The notes beneath the pieces were generated by a model. The model did no database searches and had not been told where the DNA came from. It worked only from the letters and a program-made list of their open reading frames with translations. From positions 2,294,001-2,358,000 of the forward strand of contig JARKND010000001.1 of the NCBI GenBank assembly GCA_029309925.1: a stretch of DNA of 64,000 nt. Direction: 5' to 3'. The position numbers and the translations under genes were made by a program. This document shows, piece by piece, positions 55,623 to 64,000 of the stretch. Within the stretch, counting starts at the first letter, position 1; each line of letters starts with the position of its first letter. This DNA is from Fulvivirgaceae bacterium JP3-4. GTDB lineage: Bacteria; Bacteroidota; Bacteroidia; Cytophagales; Cyclobacteriaceae.

Positions 55623-56735
55623 ATGGATCGTATCAACCCAATCGACTTTCGACTCATAAATTATTCTGAAAAAGATCCTGCAGAAGATGCGCCATTTACG
55701 AGTAAAGAATTGAGCCAATGCTATGAAAAGGCAGCAGAAAAATTCGGATGGCGTAAGCGAAATCCGGTGCCAGGCACGATGAAAAATGGGAACAAGCTTG
55801 TCGGCTATGGTATGGCGTCAGGAATCTGGGATGCCGAGCAGTATCCATCTCGGGTTGAAGCAATTCTGAACAATGAAGGAAGATTGGAAATTCACAACGC
55901 AACGACTGACATTGGCACGGGTACGTTTACAGTCATAACTCAGATCGCAGCAGATGAATTAGGCCTTTCAGTTGAAGATGTGATCTTTGGCTATGGCGAC
56001 AGTAAAAAACCATTCTCTTCGTCTCAGGGTGGTTCTTCAACAACGGCATCCGTAGGCGTAGGTGTGGTAGTGGCAGTAAAAGCGTTAAAAGCAAAGTTGC
56101 TGAAAAAAGCGAGATCCATCTCGAATTCGCCATTGAAAAAATTGAAAGATCAGTTGGTTTCGTTCGCGGATGGAAATATCATTTTAAAGACTGACAACTC
56201 AACGCTTATATCCTTCCGGGAAATTATTGCGGCCAATAAAGGAAAGGAAATCAAAACGACCAATCTTGGAAAACCTCATTTCTTAAAACTCAGGAAGTAT
56301 AGCAAGGCAACTCACAGCGCAGCGTTCGTTGAGGTCGAAATTGATCAGGACTTGAAAACCATAAATGTCACTCGAGCCGTGACAGCTGTAGCCGCAGGAA
56401 CAATAATCAACCCTAAAACTGCGCGCAGTCAGATCTTAGGCGCGATGGTTTGGAGTATCAGCAAGGCGCTGCGCGAAGAGACAATCCTTGACGCAAACCT
56501 GGGCAGGTATATGAATGCAAATCTGGGAGAATACCATATTCCCGTTCATGCGGATATCCATGACTTCGAAGTAATTTTTGCGGAAGAAAAAGACGATCTT
56601 ATCAACGAGTTGGGCGTAAAAGGGGTTGGTGAGATCGGAATGATCGCTATGCCCGCAGCGATCACAAACGCAATATTCCACGCAACAGGAAAGCGCATTT
56701 ATAAACTGCCAATACACTTTGATAAACTGCTCTGA
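55623..56735 (+). CDS. C-terminal half of a xanthine dehydrogenase-family molybdopterin-binding subunit (truncated)
   Basis: 370 residues that match only the second half of YagR/XdhB-type molybdenum-binding subunits, normally ~730 residues. It starts inside the family at IDFRLINYSEKDPAEDAPF (family: DPxEFRLRNY..KDP...PFSSKEL), keeps DIGTGTFTVITQIAADELGL and SSQGGSSTTASVG and ends with GVGEIGMIAMPAAITNAIFH, which carries the catalytic Glu. The N-terminal Mo-cofactor half, the [2Fe-2S] subunit and the FAD subunit are all missing nearby, so it cannot work alone. The clean frame and the 1-bp gap to the upstream gene suggest a deletion that joined two reading frames; it may be a decayed gene. Confidence 0.8.
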   Translation: MDRINPIDFRLINYSEKDPAEDAPFTSKELSQCYEKAAEKFGWRKRNPVPGTMKNGNKLVGYGMASGIWDAEQYPSRVEAILNNEGRLEIHNATTDIGTGTFTVITQIAADELGLSVEDVIFGYGDSKKPFSSSQGGSSTTASVGVGVVVAVKALKAKLLKKARSISNSPLKKLKDQLVSFADGNIILKTDNSTLISFREIIAANKGKEIKTTNLGKPHFLKLRKYSKATHSAAFVEVEIDQDLKTINVTRAVTAVAAGTIINPKTARSQILGAMVWSISKALREETILDANLGRYMNANLGEYHIPVHADIHDFEVIFAEEKDDLINELGVKGVGEIGMIAMPAAITNAIFHATGKRIYKLPIHFDKLL

Positions 56736-56744
56736 GTTTAAATG

Positions 56745-57705
56745 ATCAATAATCAATGATCAAATTCCAAACAATACAGCTCTCCGAAGGATACTCGTCC
56801 TACCAACGAAAATCCATTTGTGATTTGGTCATTGGTCATTGGAATTTTAAATCACCAATGATCAATAATCAAATTCCAAACAATACACCGCTCCGAAGGA
56901 CTACTCGTCCTACCAGGAAAATCCATTTGTGATTTGGTTATTGGTCATTGGAATTTTAAATCACCAATGATCAATAATCAAATTCCAAACAATACAGCGC
57001 TCCGAAGGACTACTCGTCCTACCAAGGAAAATCCATTTGTGATTTGGTTATTGGTCATTGGAATTTTAAATCACCAATGATCAATAATCAAATTCCAAAC
57101 AATACAGCGCTCCGAAGGATACTCGTCCTACCAACGAAATCCATTTGTGATTTGGTCATTGGTCATTGGAATTTTAAATCACCAATGATCAATAATCAAA
57201 TTCCAAACGGTGCAGCGCTCCGAAGGATACTCGTCCTACCAAGGAAAAATCCATTTGTGATTTGGTCATTGGTCATTGGAATTTAAATCACCAATGATCA
57301 AGAATCAAATTCCAAACTGTGCAGCGCTCCGAAGGATACTCGTCCTACCAAGGAAAAATCCATTTGTGATTTGGTTATTGATCATTGGAATTTTAAATCA
57401 CCAATGATCAATTATCAAATTCCAAACAATACAGCGCTCCGAAGGATACTCGTCCTACCAGGAAAATCCATTTGTGATTTGGTCATTGGTCATTGGAATT
57501 TTAAATAATCAATGATCAAATTCCAAACGGTGCAGCGCTCCGAAGAATACTCGTCCTACCAAGGAAAATCCATTTGTGATTTGGTTATTGGTCATTGGAA
57601 TTTTAAATCACCAATGATCAATGATCAAATTCCAAACGGTGCAGCGCTCCGAAGGACTACTCGTCCTACCAGGAAAATCCGTTTGTGATTTGGTTATTGG
57701 TTATT
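56745..57705. repeat. Tandem array of nine ~109-bp units
   Basis: Nine copies of CTCCGAAGG start at 56782, 56891, 57000, 57110, 57218, 57327, 57437, 57538 and 57647 (spacing 109, 109, 110, 108, 109, 110, 101, 109). Each unit holds a core CTCCGAAGGAcTACTCGTCC with a small inverted repeat (AGGAC/GTCCT in the longer form), then AAATCCATTTGTGATTTGGT, then TCATTGG...CCAATGA and AAATTCCAA/TTGGAATTT inverted repeats. Copies differ by a few bases and short indels; unit 8 lacks about nine bases. There is no gene inside (short frames are repeat artefacts). The last unit runs into the stop codon of the receiver gene at 57701. Confidence 0.95.
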
Positions 57706-58078
57706 TGGAACTCACTGCTTCAATCGATTGCAACAGATTTTCAGCTGTACATGGCTTGGTGAGAAATTTTTTGATACCGAGGGATGATGCACGATTCATT
57801 GTGTGCTGATCCGATTTTGCCGACATGATCACGATTGGAATGTCGCGCAAACCCGGAACGTTTTTAAGTTCTTCAATTAAGGTGAAACCATCGATACCAG
57901 GCATGAGCAGATCGGTAATAATAATGTCAGGCTTAAGATTTTCAGCCAAAAGCAAATGCAAGGCGTCAGCTCCGTTCAGGCTAATGTGAACACTATGGCC
58001 TTCCATTTTTAGAATGTCGGAGGCTTGCTGGGCGAGCTCAAATGTATCTTCGACAAGTAAGACCTTCGCCATACTCAT
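57701..58078 (-). CDS. Single-domain response regulator (receiver only)
   Basis: 125-residue CheY-like receiver: acidic VLLVEDTFE, phospho-acceptor Asp in DIIITDLLMPGIDG, VIMSAK and Lys in KKFLTKP. No output domain, so it passes phosphate on or acts by binding a partner. It is divergent from the giant kinase gene (84 bp between the starts), so the two may share a promoter region and work together. ATG 58078 or the second ATG at 58072 may be used. Its stop codon lies within the last unit of the tandem array. Confidence 0.92.
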   Translation of the reverse strand: MSMAKVLLVEDTFELAQQASDILKMEGHSVHISLNGADALHLLLAENLKPDIIITDLLMPGIDGFTLIEELKNVPGLRDIPIVIMSAKSDQHTMNRASSLGIKKFLTKPCTAENLLQSIEAVSSK

Positions 58079-58162
58079 ATAAGTAACAACTTATAAGGAA
58101 ACCACATCATTTTTGCCTTCAGGTACCCAGCCGCCAACGCACGTAAGGTTTCCAATGAAAAG

Positions 58163-61100
58163 ATGAAAAGTAGAGGTTTCAAAAGAAATACCTTGCGCTT
58201 TGTTTCACCCCCTATGTCCTATAGAGCTGGAATTTTAGACAAAAATGTTTCTGAAAGAGATATTTTACAAAGAGTTCTTCAAAAAATTTATGAACAAACG
58301 TCCGCAGAGCAGTTTTTATTACCCGATCAAATCATCGCACGGCACATAGAATCACCGTTCGACATCATCTTCATACATGATGAGTTGCCTTGGATAAAGG
58401 TGGTCAGTGCACGGCTGAAAGATGTACCGGTTATTGCCGTTATAAAGAAAGACACAAATTTTAAGGAAGCGTTAGCGGCTGGAGCTAAAGATTTTCTTTT
58501 TGAGGGATTCGATGAGATACACCTGCAGAAATCCATTCAACTTGCAATAGAACGCAAGAACTCAGAGGTAAACTACGAAGCTCTGCTTTTTGAAGCCCCG
58601 ACTCCAATGTTGGTGTTTGATCCTGAAACGCTCCAAATAGAATTTGTTAACAAAGCTGCAATTCAACAGTACGGATATCCGCTACCTGAATTTGTTGACT
58701 TAAGAGTCACCGATCTGGACGCGCATGGCGTATCCGAATTTTCGAATCAAAAGCTTGAACCTTCAAAAAAGCTATTGTCATGGTATGAAGGTGAACGACT
58801 TCATCGCAAAAAAAATGGTGAAATAATAATGGTTGAAGTTCGGGCAAGGTTGGTTAAACGTAACCAAAGAGTTCTCAGTGTGGTCGCCATTCAGGACGTC
58901 ACTGAGAAGAAGAAAAACTTTGAGTTGATCAAAGATCAGCAAGAACAATTGAAGTTACATATTGTGGGAAGCCGGATGTTCTCTGTTGATATCAACTACA
59001 AAACCGGAAAGGCAAAACTGTCGGATGAAGCGCGGGAAATCCTCGGTCGGCACGTAAAGAACGATGTGTCTATTGAAGAACTGAGCAAAATAATTCATCC
59101 CGAAGACCGGAATTGGATGGTTGAATTGTTGAAGAACTTCACTCCTTCAAAAATCAAGAGAACTCAATTCCGCGTGCTTGGCCCCGATGGCAAAGTGTTG
59201 TGGTTGGAAAGGCGTCCTTATATCTATCGGGACGAAGCGAACAATCCTGTAGGTACGAAGGGATTGATTTTTGACATCACCGAACACAAGCAGATAGAAA
59301 TTGAGCTCGCCAGAAGTTTTACGGAGCTGCAGCGCGCAGCAACACAGCAAGCTTCTATTTTAAACGCATTGCCCGCGCACATCGCATTGCTTAATGAAGA
59401 TGGGATCATCATGGCGGTTAACGAACGGTGGAAAGACTTTGGCGATGAAAACAGTCTGGCTACACCCGACCATGGTTTAGGAACGTCTTATTTCGCAGGC
59501 GTACAGACAAACCCTGAAGTTCAGCACGTACACGAGAAACTCAAATCCGTTTTAAGAGGTGAGCTGGATGGCTTCCAGCATGAGTACACGTGCCATGCTC
59601 CGTTCAAACAGCGCTGGTTTACGATGATAACATCAAAGCTCGAACAAGGAGGCGGTGCAGTAGTGATGCACGTTGATATCACTGACAAAAAGATCGCTGA
59701 GATCGAGTTTCTCAAGGCTCAGGCAAACCTCACAGCAATCTTCAATACAACCGAAGACGCTTTTATTCTGATTGGAACGGATTACAAAATAATGACGTTT
59801 AATAAGCAGGCTGCGGCAAATGCCTTGCGATATTTTAATCAGGATTATAAAGAAGGAGCATCATTTCTTGACTATGTACAGGAAGATCTCCACGACACCT
59901 TCTTGAAGAACCTAAATGATGCGGAAAAAGGTGATGGTACTTACTGCGAGACGTCATTTGGGATAAAGTCCGAAGAACACTGGTACAAGATCAGGGTTCA
60001 GGCAGTGCGGGATGCCGGTCAGCGTACTATTGGCTATTGTATCAGTGGACACAATTTTACGGAGCAGAAAAGCGTAGAGCTGAAACTGCGGGCGAGTGAA
60101 GAGCGGTTCCGGTCTTTGATTGAAAATTCCGATGAGTTATTTACCATTTGCAGTGATGAAGGAGTGATCACCTATACGAGCCCCAATAACAAAAACATTT
60201 TAGCTGAGACCGACCTTACTGGAAATAGGATTGAGGATTTGATTCACCCGGAAGAATTGCCTGCTTACAAGGTATTGTTTAAACGGGTTCAGGAAACTCC
60301 ATCGCGCATTTTTCATTATATCCATCGTATCAAAGGTTCCGAAGGAGAATGGCAGTGGATCGAAGGTTCAATGGTTAATCTTCATCATCTGGATGCTGTG
60401 CGCGGAATTGTTGCCAATTTTAGAAATATAACTGCGCGGGTACAAGTTGAACTCGAGCTCAAAAAGAATCAATATTTCCTCGATAAAGCAACAACAGCGG
60501 CAAAGCTTGGATACTGGGTCTTCAATTTGAGGGATTTGTCAGTCCGATGGTCAACACAGATGTTTGAAATTTTTGGAGGGTCGGAAAAATTTACCCGTCC
60601 ATCACTAGATTATTTTTATTCGAGAATATATCAGGAAGACCTCTCGTTTGTTCGAACTACGGTTGAAAGATTAATGCGTTCGCAAAAGCCGGAAAGTTTT
60701 GTCTGTCGGGCACTCAATGCAGACAAAAAGATCCGCTGGGTAAATATTGATGCAGAGTTCACTTATGATGATTCTGGAATAGCTATATCCATGCTGGGTA
60801 TAGCGCAGGACATCACAGAGCTAAAAGAAAAAGAAGAGCATCTTCGTGTTAGCAAGAATAACCTGGATGCGTTAATAAACAGTTCACAGGATCTGATATG
60901 GGCTGTCGATACCGATGGCAAATTAATGAGTGCAAATCGCGCATATCAACACACCGTCCGTGAGCTGCTGAACGTTCAACAATTTGTTGGAGATGATGTC
61001 ATTGTAAGTGCTGCATCAAGTGCATCATTTTGGCAAGAAAAATATGCTTCGGCATTGCGCGGAGAATTTGTGAATTTCGAATATTGGATTAATGAAAATC

Positions 61101-62344
61101 TGGTTATGGACGTACAATTGAATCCGATTTTCGATGATGGAAAGATAATTGGATTGAGCGGTTACGGTCGGGATATCACCGAGGCAAAAAAGAGTGCGGA
61201 GGTAATTAGCAAAATAAACAGCCAATATGAGATCCTGTCACGGGCAACAAATGATGCAGTGTGGGATTGGGACATACGCACCGACAACATCACCTGGAAC
61301 CATGGGCTTAACCTTTTATTCGGCCATGCACAAGATGACCCAACGCGAACACTCAAATGGTGGGAGGATAATATCCACCCTGACGACAGGAATGAAATTT
61401 TGCGATCCCTCCACCTTGTCATCGAAAAGAAGAACAACAATTGGTCGGGGAACTATCGCTTCCGCTGTGTTGACGGGACATACAAATATGTTTTCGATCG
61501 CGCATATACGGTATACGAAAATGGCATCCCGGTTCGCATGATTGGTGCTGTGCAGGACATTGATGAGCTGACGCACTACCGGAAATCATTGGAGCAGAAA
61601 GTGGTGGAACGAACAAGAGAATTACACGAGTCACTGGCAAAAGAAAAAGAGCTTGCAGAGATGAAGAACCGCTTTGTCTCGATTGCTTCACACGAATTCC
61701 GCACTCCGCTGGCAACAATCGAATTTGCCACAGGTTTCCTCCGGTCGTATAGAAAGAAGATCTCCGATGAAGAGGTCGGCCAAAAGCTCGGTACCATCGA
61801 ACGACAGGTAAAACACATGGCTTCGTTGCTCGAGGATGTACTCGCTGTTGAAAAAACACAAGTGGGAAAAATACAGCTCGTGCGTCATGCGATTAATCTT
61901 ATGGACGTGGTAAACGATGTTTGTGAAAGTGTTGAGCGCCTGATGAAGTATTCGCACAAGATCCACATCATATGGCAAATTGAATCAACGGAATACTACA
62001 CAGATGAAAAGTTGTTGCGCAACATTTTTTCAAATCTGCTCACAAATGCCATAAAGTTTTCGCCAGGCGAAAAGAGCATTCTTTTCAGTTGTCACGAATC
62101 AGACAGACATTTGGAATTCACCGTATCAGATAAAGGAATCGGCATCGGTACCGGTGATCTGGAGAATATTTTCGAACCGTTTGCGCGCGGATCGAATGCA
62201 GGCGCGATTCCAGGGACCGGCCTTGGATTGTCCATTGTAAAAAGAACTGTAGACTTACTCGGAGGGAACATTACTGTAAGATCTCAGCCCGGAAACACCC
62301 AGTTCAAAGTTACGCTACCAAAGCACACACATGCAGAAAATTAA
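58163..62344 (+). CDS. Multi-PAS sensor histidine kinase (HisKA type)
   Basis: 1393-residue soluble kinase without membrane helices. The N-terminal ~120 residues look like a degenerate receiver (PFDIIFIHDELPWIKVVSAR, PVIAVIKKDTNFKEALAAGA KDFLFEG). About eight PAS/PAC modules follow (~130-1140), each closing with patterns such as VVAIQDVTEKKK, LIFDITEHKQIE, VVMHVDITDKKI, IVANFRNITARV, MLGIAQDITELKE, LSGYGRDITEAKK and MIGAVQDIDELTH. A short coiled linker leads to the HisKA domain with His1177 (IASHEFRTPLATIEF) and the HATPase domain (NLLTNAIKFSPGEK, DKGIGIGTGDLENIF, GTGLGLSIVKR). The 3' end overlaps the LuxR-type regulator gene by 14 bp, so that is the likely partner. Signals are probably cytoplasmic redox, ligand or light cues; no cofactor residue can be named. 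Confidence 0.93.
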   Translation: MKSRGFKRNTLRFVSPPMSYRAGILDKNVSERDILQRVLQKIYEQTSAEQFLLPDQIIARHIESPFDIIFIHDELPWIKVVSARLKDVPVIAVIKKDTNFKEALAAGAKDFLFEGFDEIHLQKSIQLAIERKNSEVNYEALLFEAPTPMLVFDPETLQIEFVNKAAIQQYGYPLPEFVDLRVTDLDAHGVSEFSNQKLEPSKKLLSWYEGERLHRKKNGEIIMVEVRARLVKRNQRVLSVVAIQDVTEKKKNFELIKDQQEQLKLHIVGSRMFSVDINYKTGKAKLSDEAREILGRHVKNDVSIEELSKIIHPEDRNWMVELLKNFTPSKIKRTQFRVLGPDGKVLWLERRPYIYRDEANNPVGTKGLIFDITEHKQIEIELARSFTELQRAATQQASILNALPAHIALLNEDGIIMAVNERWKDFGDENSLATPDHGLGTSYFAGVQTNPEVQHVHEKLKSVLRGELDGFQHEYTCHAPFKQRWFTMITSKLEQGGGAVVMHVDITDKKIAEIEFLKAQANLTAIFNTTEDAFILIGTDYKIMTFNKQAAANALRYFNQDYKEGASFLDYVQEDLHDTFLKNLNDAEKGDGTYCETSFGIKSEEHWYKIRVQAVRDAGQRTIGYCISGHNFTEQKSVELKLRASEERFRSLIENSDELFTICSDEGVITYTSPNNKNILAETDLTGNRIEDLIHPEELPAYKVLFKRVQETPSRIFHYIHRIKGSEGEWQWIEGSMVNLHHLDAVRGIVANFRNITARVQVELELKKNQYFLDKATTAAKLGYWVFNLRDLSVRWSTQMFEIFGGSEKFTRPSLDYFYSRIYQEDLSFVRTTVERLMRSQKPESFVCRALNADKKIRWVNIDAEFTYDDSGIAISMLGIAQDITELKEKEEHLRVSKNNLDALINSSQDLIWAVDTDGKLMSANRAYQHTVRELLNVQQFVGDDVIVSAASSASFWQEKYASALRGEFVNFEYWINENLVMDVQLNPIFDDGKIIGLSGYGRDITEAKKSAEVISKINSQYEILSRATNDAVWDWDIRTDNITWNHGLNLLFGHAQDDPTRTLKWWEDNIHPDDRNEILRSLHLVIEKKNNNWSGNYRFRCVDGTYKYVFDRAYTVYENGIPVRMIGAVQDIDELTHYRKSLEQKVVERTRELHESLAKEKELAEMKNRFVSIASHEFRTPLATIEFATGFLRSYRKKISDEEVGQKLGTIERQVKHMASLLEDVLAVEKTQVGKIQLVRHAINLMDVVNDVCESVERLMKYSHKIHIIWQIESTEYYTDEKLLRNIFSNLLTNAIKFSPGEKSILFSCHESDRHLEFTVSDKGIGIGTGDLENIFEPFARGSNAGAIPGTGLGLSIVKRTVDLLGGNITVRSQPGNTQFKVTLPKHTHAEN

Positions 62345-63008
62345 ACTATTGCTCGTTGACGATCACAAGCTAATGCTTAAAGGTCTTGTATCACTATTTG
62401 CCGGAAATGAGAAAGTTGAAATTGTCGGAACGGCCAATAGCGCGGAAGATGCTATCAATAAAGCCCGGGCTATGCAGCCTGATGTTATTCTGATGGACAT
62501 CCAGATGCAGGGCATGTCTGGCCTTGAGGCATGCCGATGGATCAAAGACCAGCACCAGCAGATCAAAATTATTTTACTGTCCATGGAAGTAAGGAAAGAC
62601 TTCTTAAACATAGGAATTCAAAGTGGCATAAGCGGGTACCTCGTGAAAGACATCGATGATCAGGAACTATTCAAGGCTGTTGAAGCGGTGCATCGGGGCG
62701 AACAATACTTCACTGAGGCAATTACGAAACTGGTGTTTGAAGATTATTTTCGGCAGCAAAAAATAAAGACGGTGCCAAAAGGCAAAGTACCGGACGAACT
62801 CACCAAAAGAGAGCTGGAAGTGGTGCAGCTTGTTGCTCACGGCATGACCAACAAACAGATAGCCGAATCGTTGTTCGTCAGTGTCAAGACTATCGAAACG
62901 CATAAATCCCATATACTCGATAAACTAGGATTATCAAATAGTGGCGAATTGATGAAATTCGCGCTAAGAAATAACCTGGTAACCCTTCCCAGTCAGGGTA
63001 AACCCTGA
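62331..63008 (+). CDS. NarL/LuxR family response regulator
   Basis: 225-residue regulator: receiver (1-~120; LLLVDDHKLM, phospho-acceptor Asp in DVILMDIQMQGMSG, Lys in GYLVKDIDDQEL) and a LuxR-type helix-turn-helix (~155-218; LTKRELEVVQLVAHGMTNKQ, IAESLFVSVKTIETHKSHIL). It overlaps the giant kinase gene by 14 bp and is thus co-translated with it. HisKA kinases seldom pair with NarL-type regulators, so the partnership is notable. The codons of its last residues fall within a palindrome described separately. Confidence 0.95.
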   Translation: MQKIKLLLVDDHKLMLKGLVSLFAGNEKVEIVGTANSAEDAINKARAMQPDVILMDIQMQGMSGLEACRWIKDQHQQIKIILLSMEVRKDFLNIGIQSGISGYLVKDIDDQELFKAVEAVHRGEQYFTEAITKLVFEDYFRQQKIKTVPKGKVPDELTKRELEVVQLVAHGMTNKQIAESLFVSVKTIETHKSHILDKLGLSNSGELMKFALRNNLVTLPSQGKP

Positions 63009-63028
63009 AGAGTCAGGGTACCCCTGAC
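62993..63028. promoter_or_regulatory. Two adjacent TCAGGG/CCCTGA palindromes
   Basis: TCAGGGT-aa-ACCCTGA (62993-63008, covering the regulator's last codons) and GTCAGGG-tac-CCCTGAC (63012-63028) share the same half-site and lie 4 bp apart, 151 bp before the next gene. They could be a tandem operator for the LuxR-type regulator acting on the downstream gene, or a weak terminator; there is no T run. The choice is open. Confidence 0.45.
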
Positions 63029-63178
63029 CGAATCAGACTGCTCAGGCTAACAACCGCACGGAAAAGCAAGTTTTCCAGACAACTGCTGCAGCCGAACCCT
63101 GATTTTTAATAAATCAGTGGATGCATTGATTTTTTCGCACTGCAATTCCCAGACCTTGGTATCATAAACCCCAAGGCT

Positions 63179-63835
63179 ATGAACATTTATTCGGTCGCAG
63201 TATCGCTACTCCTCCTCAGTTCAGTCATATCGCTGAGCAGCTCAGCACAAACCGTAAACGAGTCGTATAAAGGCTTCAAGGCTTCGTTCGGTGCGCATGC
63301 GCTCACCCTCGATAGCAATGTTCCGCAACTCGAAGAACTTCCAGCCATATTCAATGGTGGCAGCTTCGGTATGGTAAAAGGAAACAAGTTTGTCCGGGCT
63401 GGATTGACTGTCGCAGGATTCTACTATTCTGCTGATAACGTTTCCCGCACTATTGACCTCGTCTACTCGGATGCAACCGCGAATTTCTATCCACTGGCTT
63501 TTTCAAAAAAGAACTTTCGCCTGCAGCCTTACCTGGGGTCAGGCTTAGCGCTGTCACGGTTGAAGTTCTACGGTCACTATTTGCCGCAAGAACCGTCAAA
63601 ACCAATTAACTATAGCGCGCCTGAACCCTATATCGGAAAACAAAGAACAGTATCTGCAATGTTTCAGCTGGGACTGGAATACCGGTTTCCTGGTTATGAA
63701 TTTCTCACAGTCTTTACCGAGTGCACACTGCTAAGGCCACTGGCGTCCAGCGCTGATGCAATGTTTGAGAAAACGTCAATACACAACGTTGGCAGTTTCC
63801 AGGTTGGGGTCGCATTTGGATCACTTAAAAAATAG
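63179..63835 (+). CDS. Hypothetical exported protein, probable outer membrane beta-barrel
   Basis: 218 residues with a signal peptide (MNIYSVAVSLLLLSSVISLS). The mature part alternates aromatic and polar residues in strand-like runs (KFVRAGLTVAGFYYSADNVS, LQPYLGSGLALSRLKFYGHY, MFQLGLEYRFPGYEFLTVFT) and ends VGSFQVGVAFGSLKK, consistent with a small outer-membrane beta-barrel. No family motif. It lies after the palindromes of the kinase/regulator unit and directly before another exported protein (5 bp). Confidence 0.75.
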   Translation: MNIYSVAVSLLLLSSVISLSSSAQTVNESYKGFKASFGAHALTLDSNVPQLEELPAIFNGGSFGMVKGNKFVRAGLTVAGFYYSADNVSRTIDLVYSDATANFYPLAFSKKNFRLQPYLGSGLALSRLKFYGHYLPQEPSKPINYSAPEPYIGKQRTVSAMFQLGLEYRFPGYEFLTVFTECTLLRPLASSADAMFEKTSIHNVGSFQVGVAFGSLKK

Positions 63836-63840
63836 CCGGT

Positions 63841-64000
63841 ATGAAATCAAAATTCGTATCGTACATCCTTGCGACAGCCGTGATTGTATTGTGTTATCAG
63901 CGCAGCAATGGACAGCACTTGATTGCGTCATCGGAGATCGAAAAAAATGTTGCCGGCCTTCACTACGGTGCATCGCTAAGCATTGAAACGAAAAAGAAAT
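63841..64000 (+). CDS. Exported protein, N-terminal part only (window edge)
   Basis: Frame from ATG 63841 to the right edge without stop (53 codons). Signal peptide SKFVSYILATAVIVLCYQRS, then NGQHLIASSEIEKNVAGLHY. It begins 5 bp after the barrel candidate and is probably in the same operon. Too short to assign a family. Confidence 0.65.
   Translation, partial: MKSKFVSYILATAVIVLCYQRSNGQHLIASSEIEKNVAGLHYGASLSIETKKK

Noticed and set aside
57044-57286. 80-residue frame with an internal repeat (MVIGHWNFKSPMINNQIPN twice)
   Set aside because: It is a translation of the tandem array itself; other units break the frame by indels.
56745-57705. CRISPR array
   Set aside because: Units are ~109 bp and similar along their whole length, with no short repeat plus unique spacers and no cas gene nearby.

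Overview
The window comes from a member of the Bacteroidota, most likely a gliding Cytophagales relative (Chryseolinea/Ohtaekwangia type; the genus is inferred). The evidence is a giant protein ending in a type IX secretion sorting domain, exported glycoside hydrolases, LytTR regulators, TAnnTTTG-like -7 boxes, few Shine-Dalgarno sites and many family-level matches to Bacteroidota proteins. No rRNA, tRNA or CRISPR was seen.

Layout. 1-1.9 kb: a cbb3-type oxidase subunit I (cut by the left edge) behind an Rrf2 [Fe-S] regulator. 2.1-7.1 kb: an M13 metallopeptidase and two exported glycosidases (GH43, GH29 fucosidase). 7.1-34.2 kb: a transport and regulation block. It holds a LytS/LytR-type pair, an ABC ATPase with a permease-M1 aminopeptidase fusion, a YtrA-type GntR/ABC operon with its own palindromic operator, and a long operon: ABC ATPase, permease fused to an M1-like domain and a golvesin-like tail, TolC, adaptor, RND pump, RND pump fused to an ABC ATPase, ABC permease. 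An orphan LytTR regulator follows. 34.2-42.4 kb: two globins, an OmpA-family protein and the 1974-residue secreted adhesin-like protein.

42.4-56.7 kb is a stress-type region with small genes and gene relics: CsbD, small membrane proteins, an AI-2E-family exporter, an Mla-type lipid transporter (permease, ATPase, MCE), a universal stress protein, a fucosidase relic, an exported superoxide dismutase, an aldo/keto reductase, a zinc alcohol dehydrogenase and the C-terminal half of a molybdenum hydroxylase subunit. 56.7-57.7 kb is a tandem array of nine ~109-bp units. 57.7-64 kb holds a single-domain receiver, a huge multi-PAS histidine kinase, a NarL/LuxR regulator with two palindromes at its 3' end, a beta-barrel candidate and the start of another exported protein.

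The strongest candidate for a new system is the operon at 17.6-33.1 kb. It places ABC-type and RND-type export parts in one transcription unit and fuses the two engine types in one 1578-residue polypeptide, whose ABC nucleotide-binding domain appears to be split by a membrane-spanning insertion. I infer an envelope-spanning export machine with joint ATP and proton-motive drive; substrate and mechanism are unknown.
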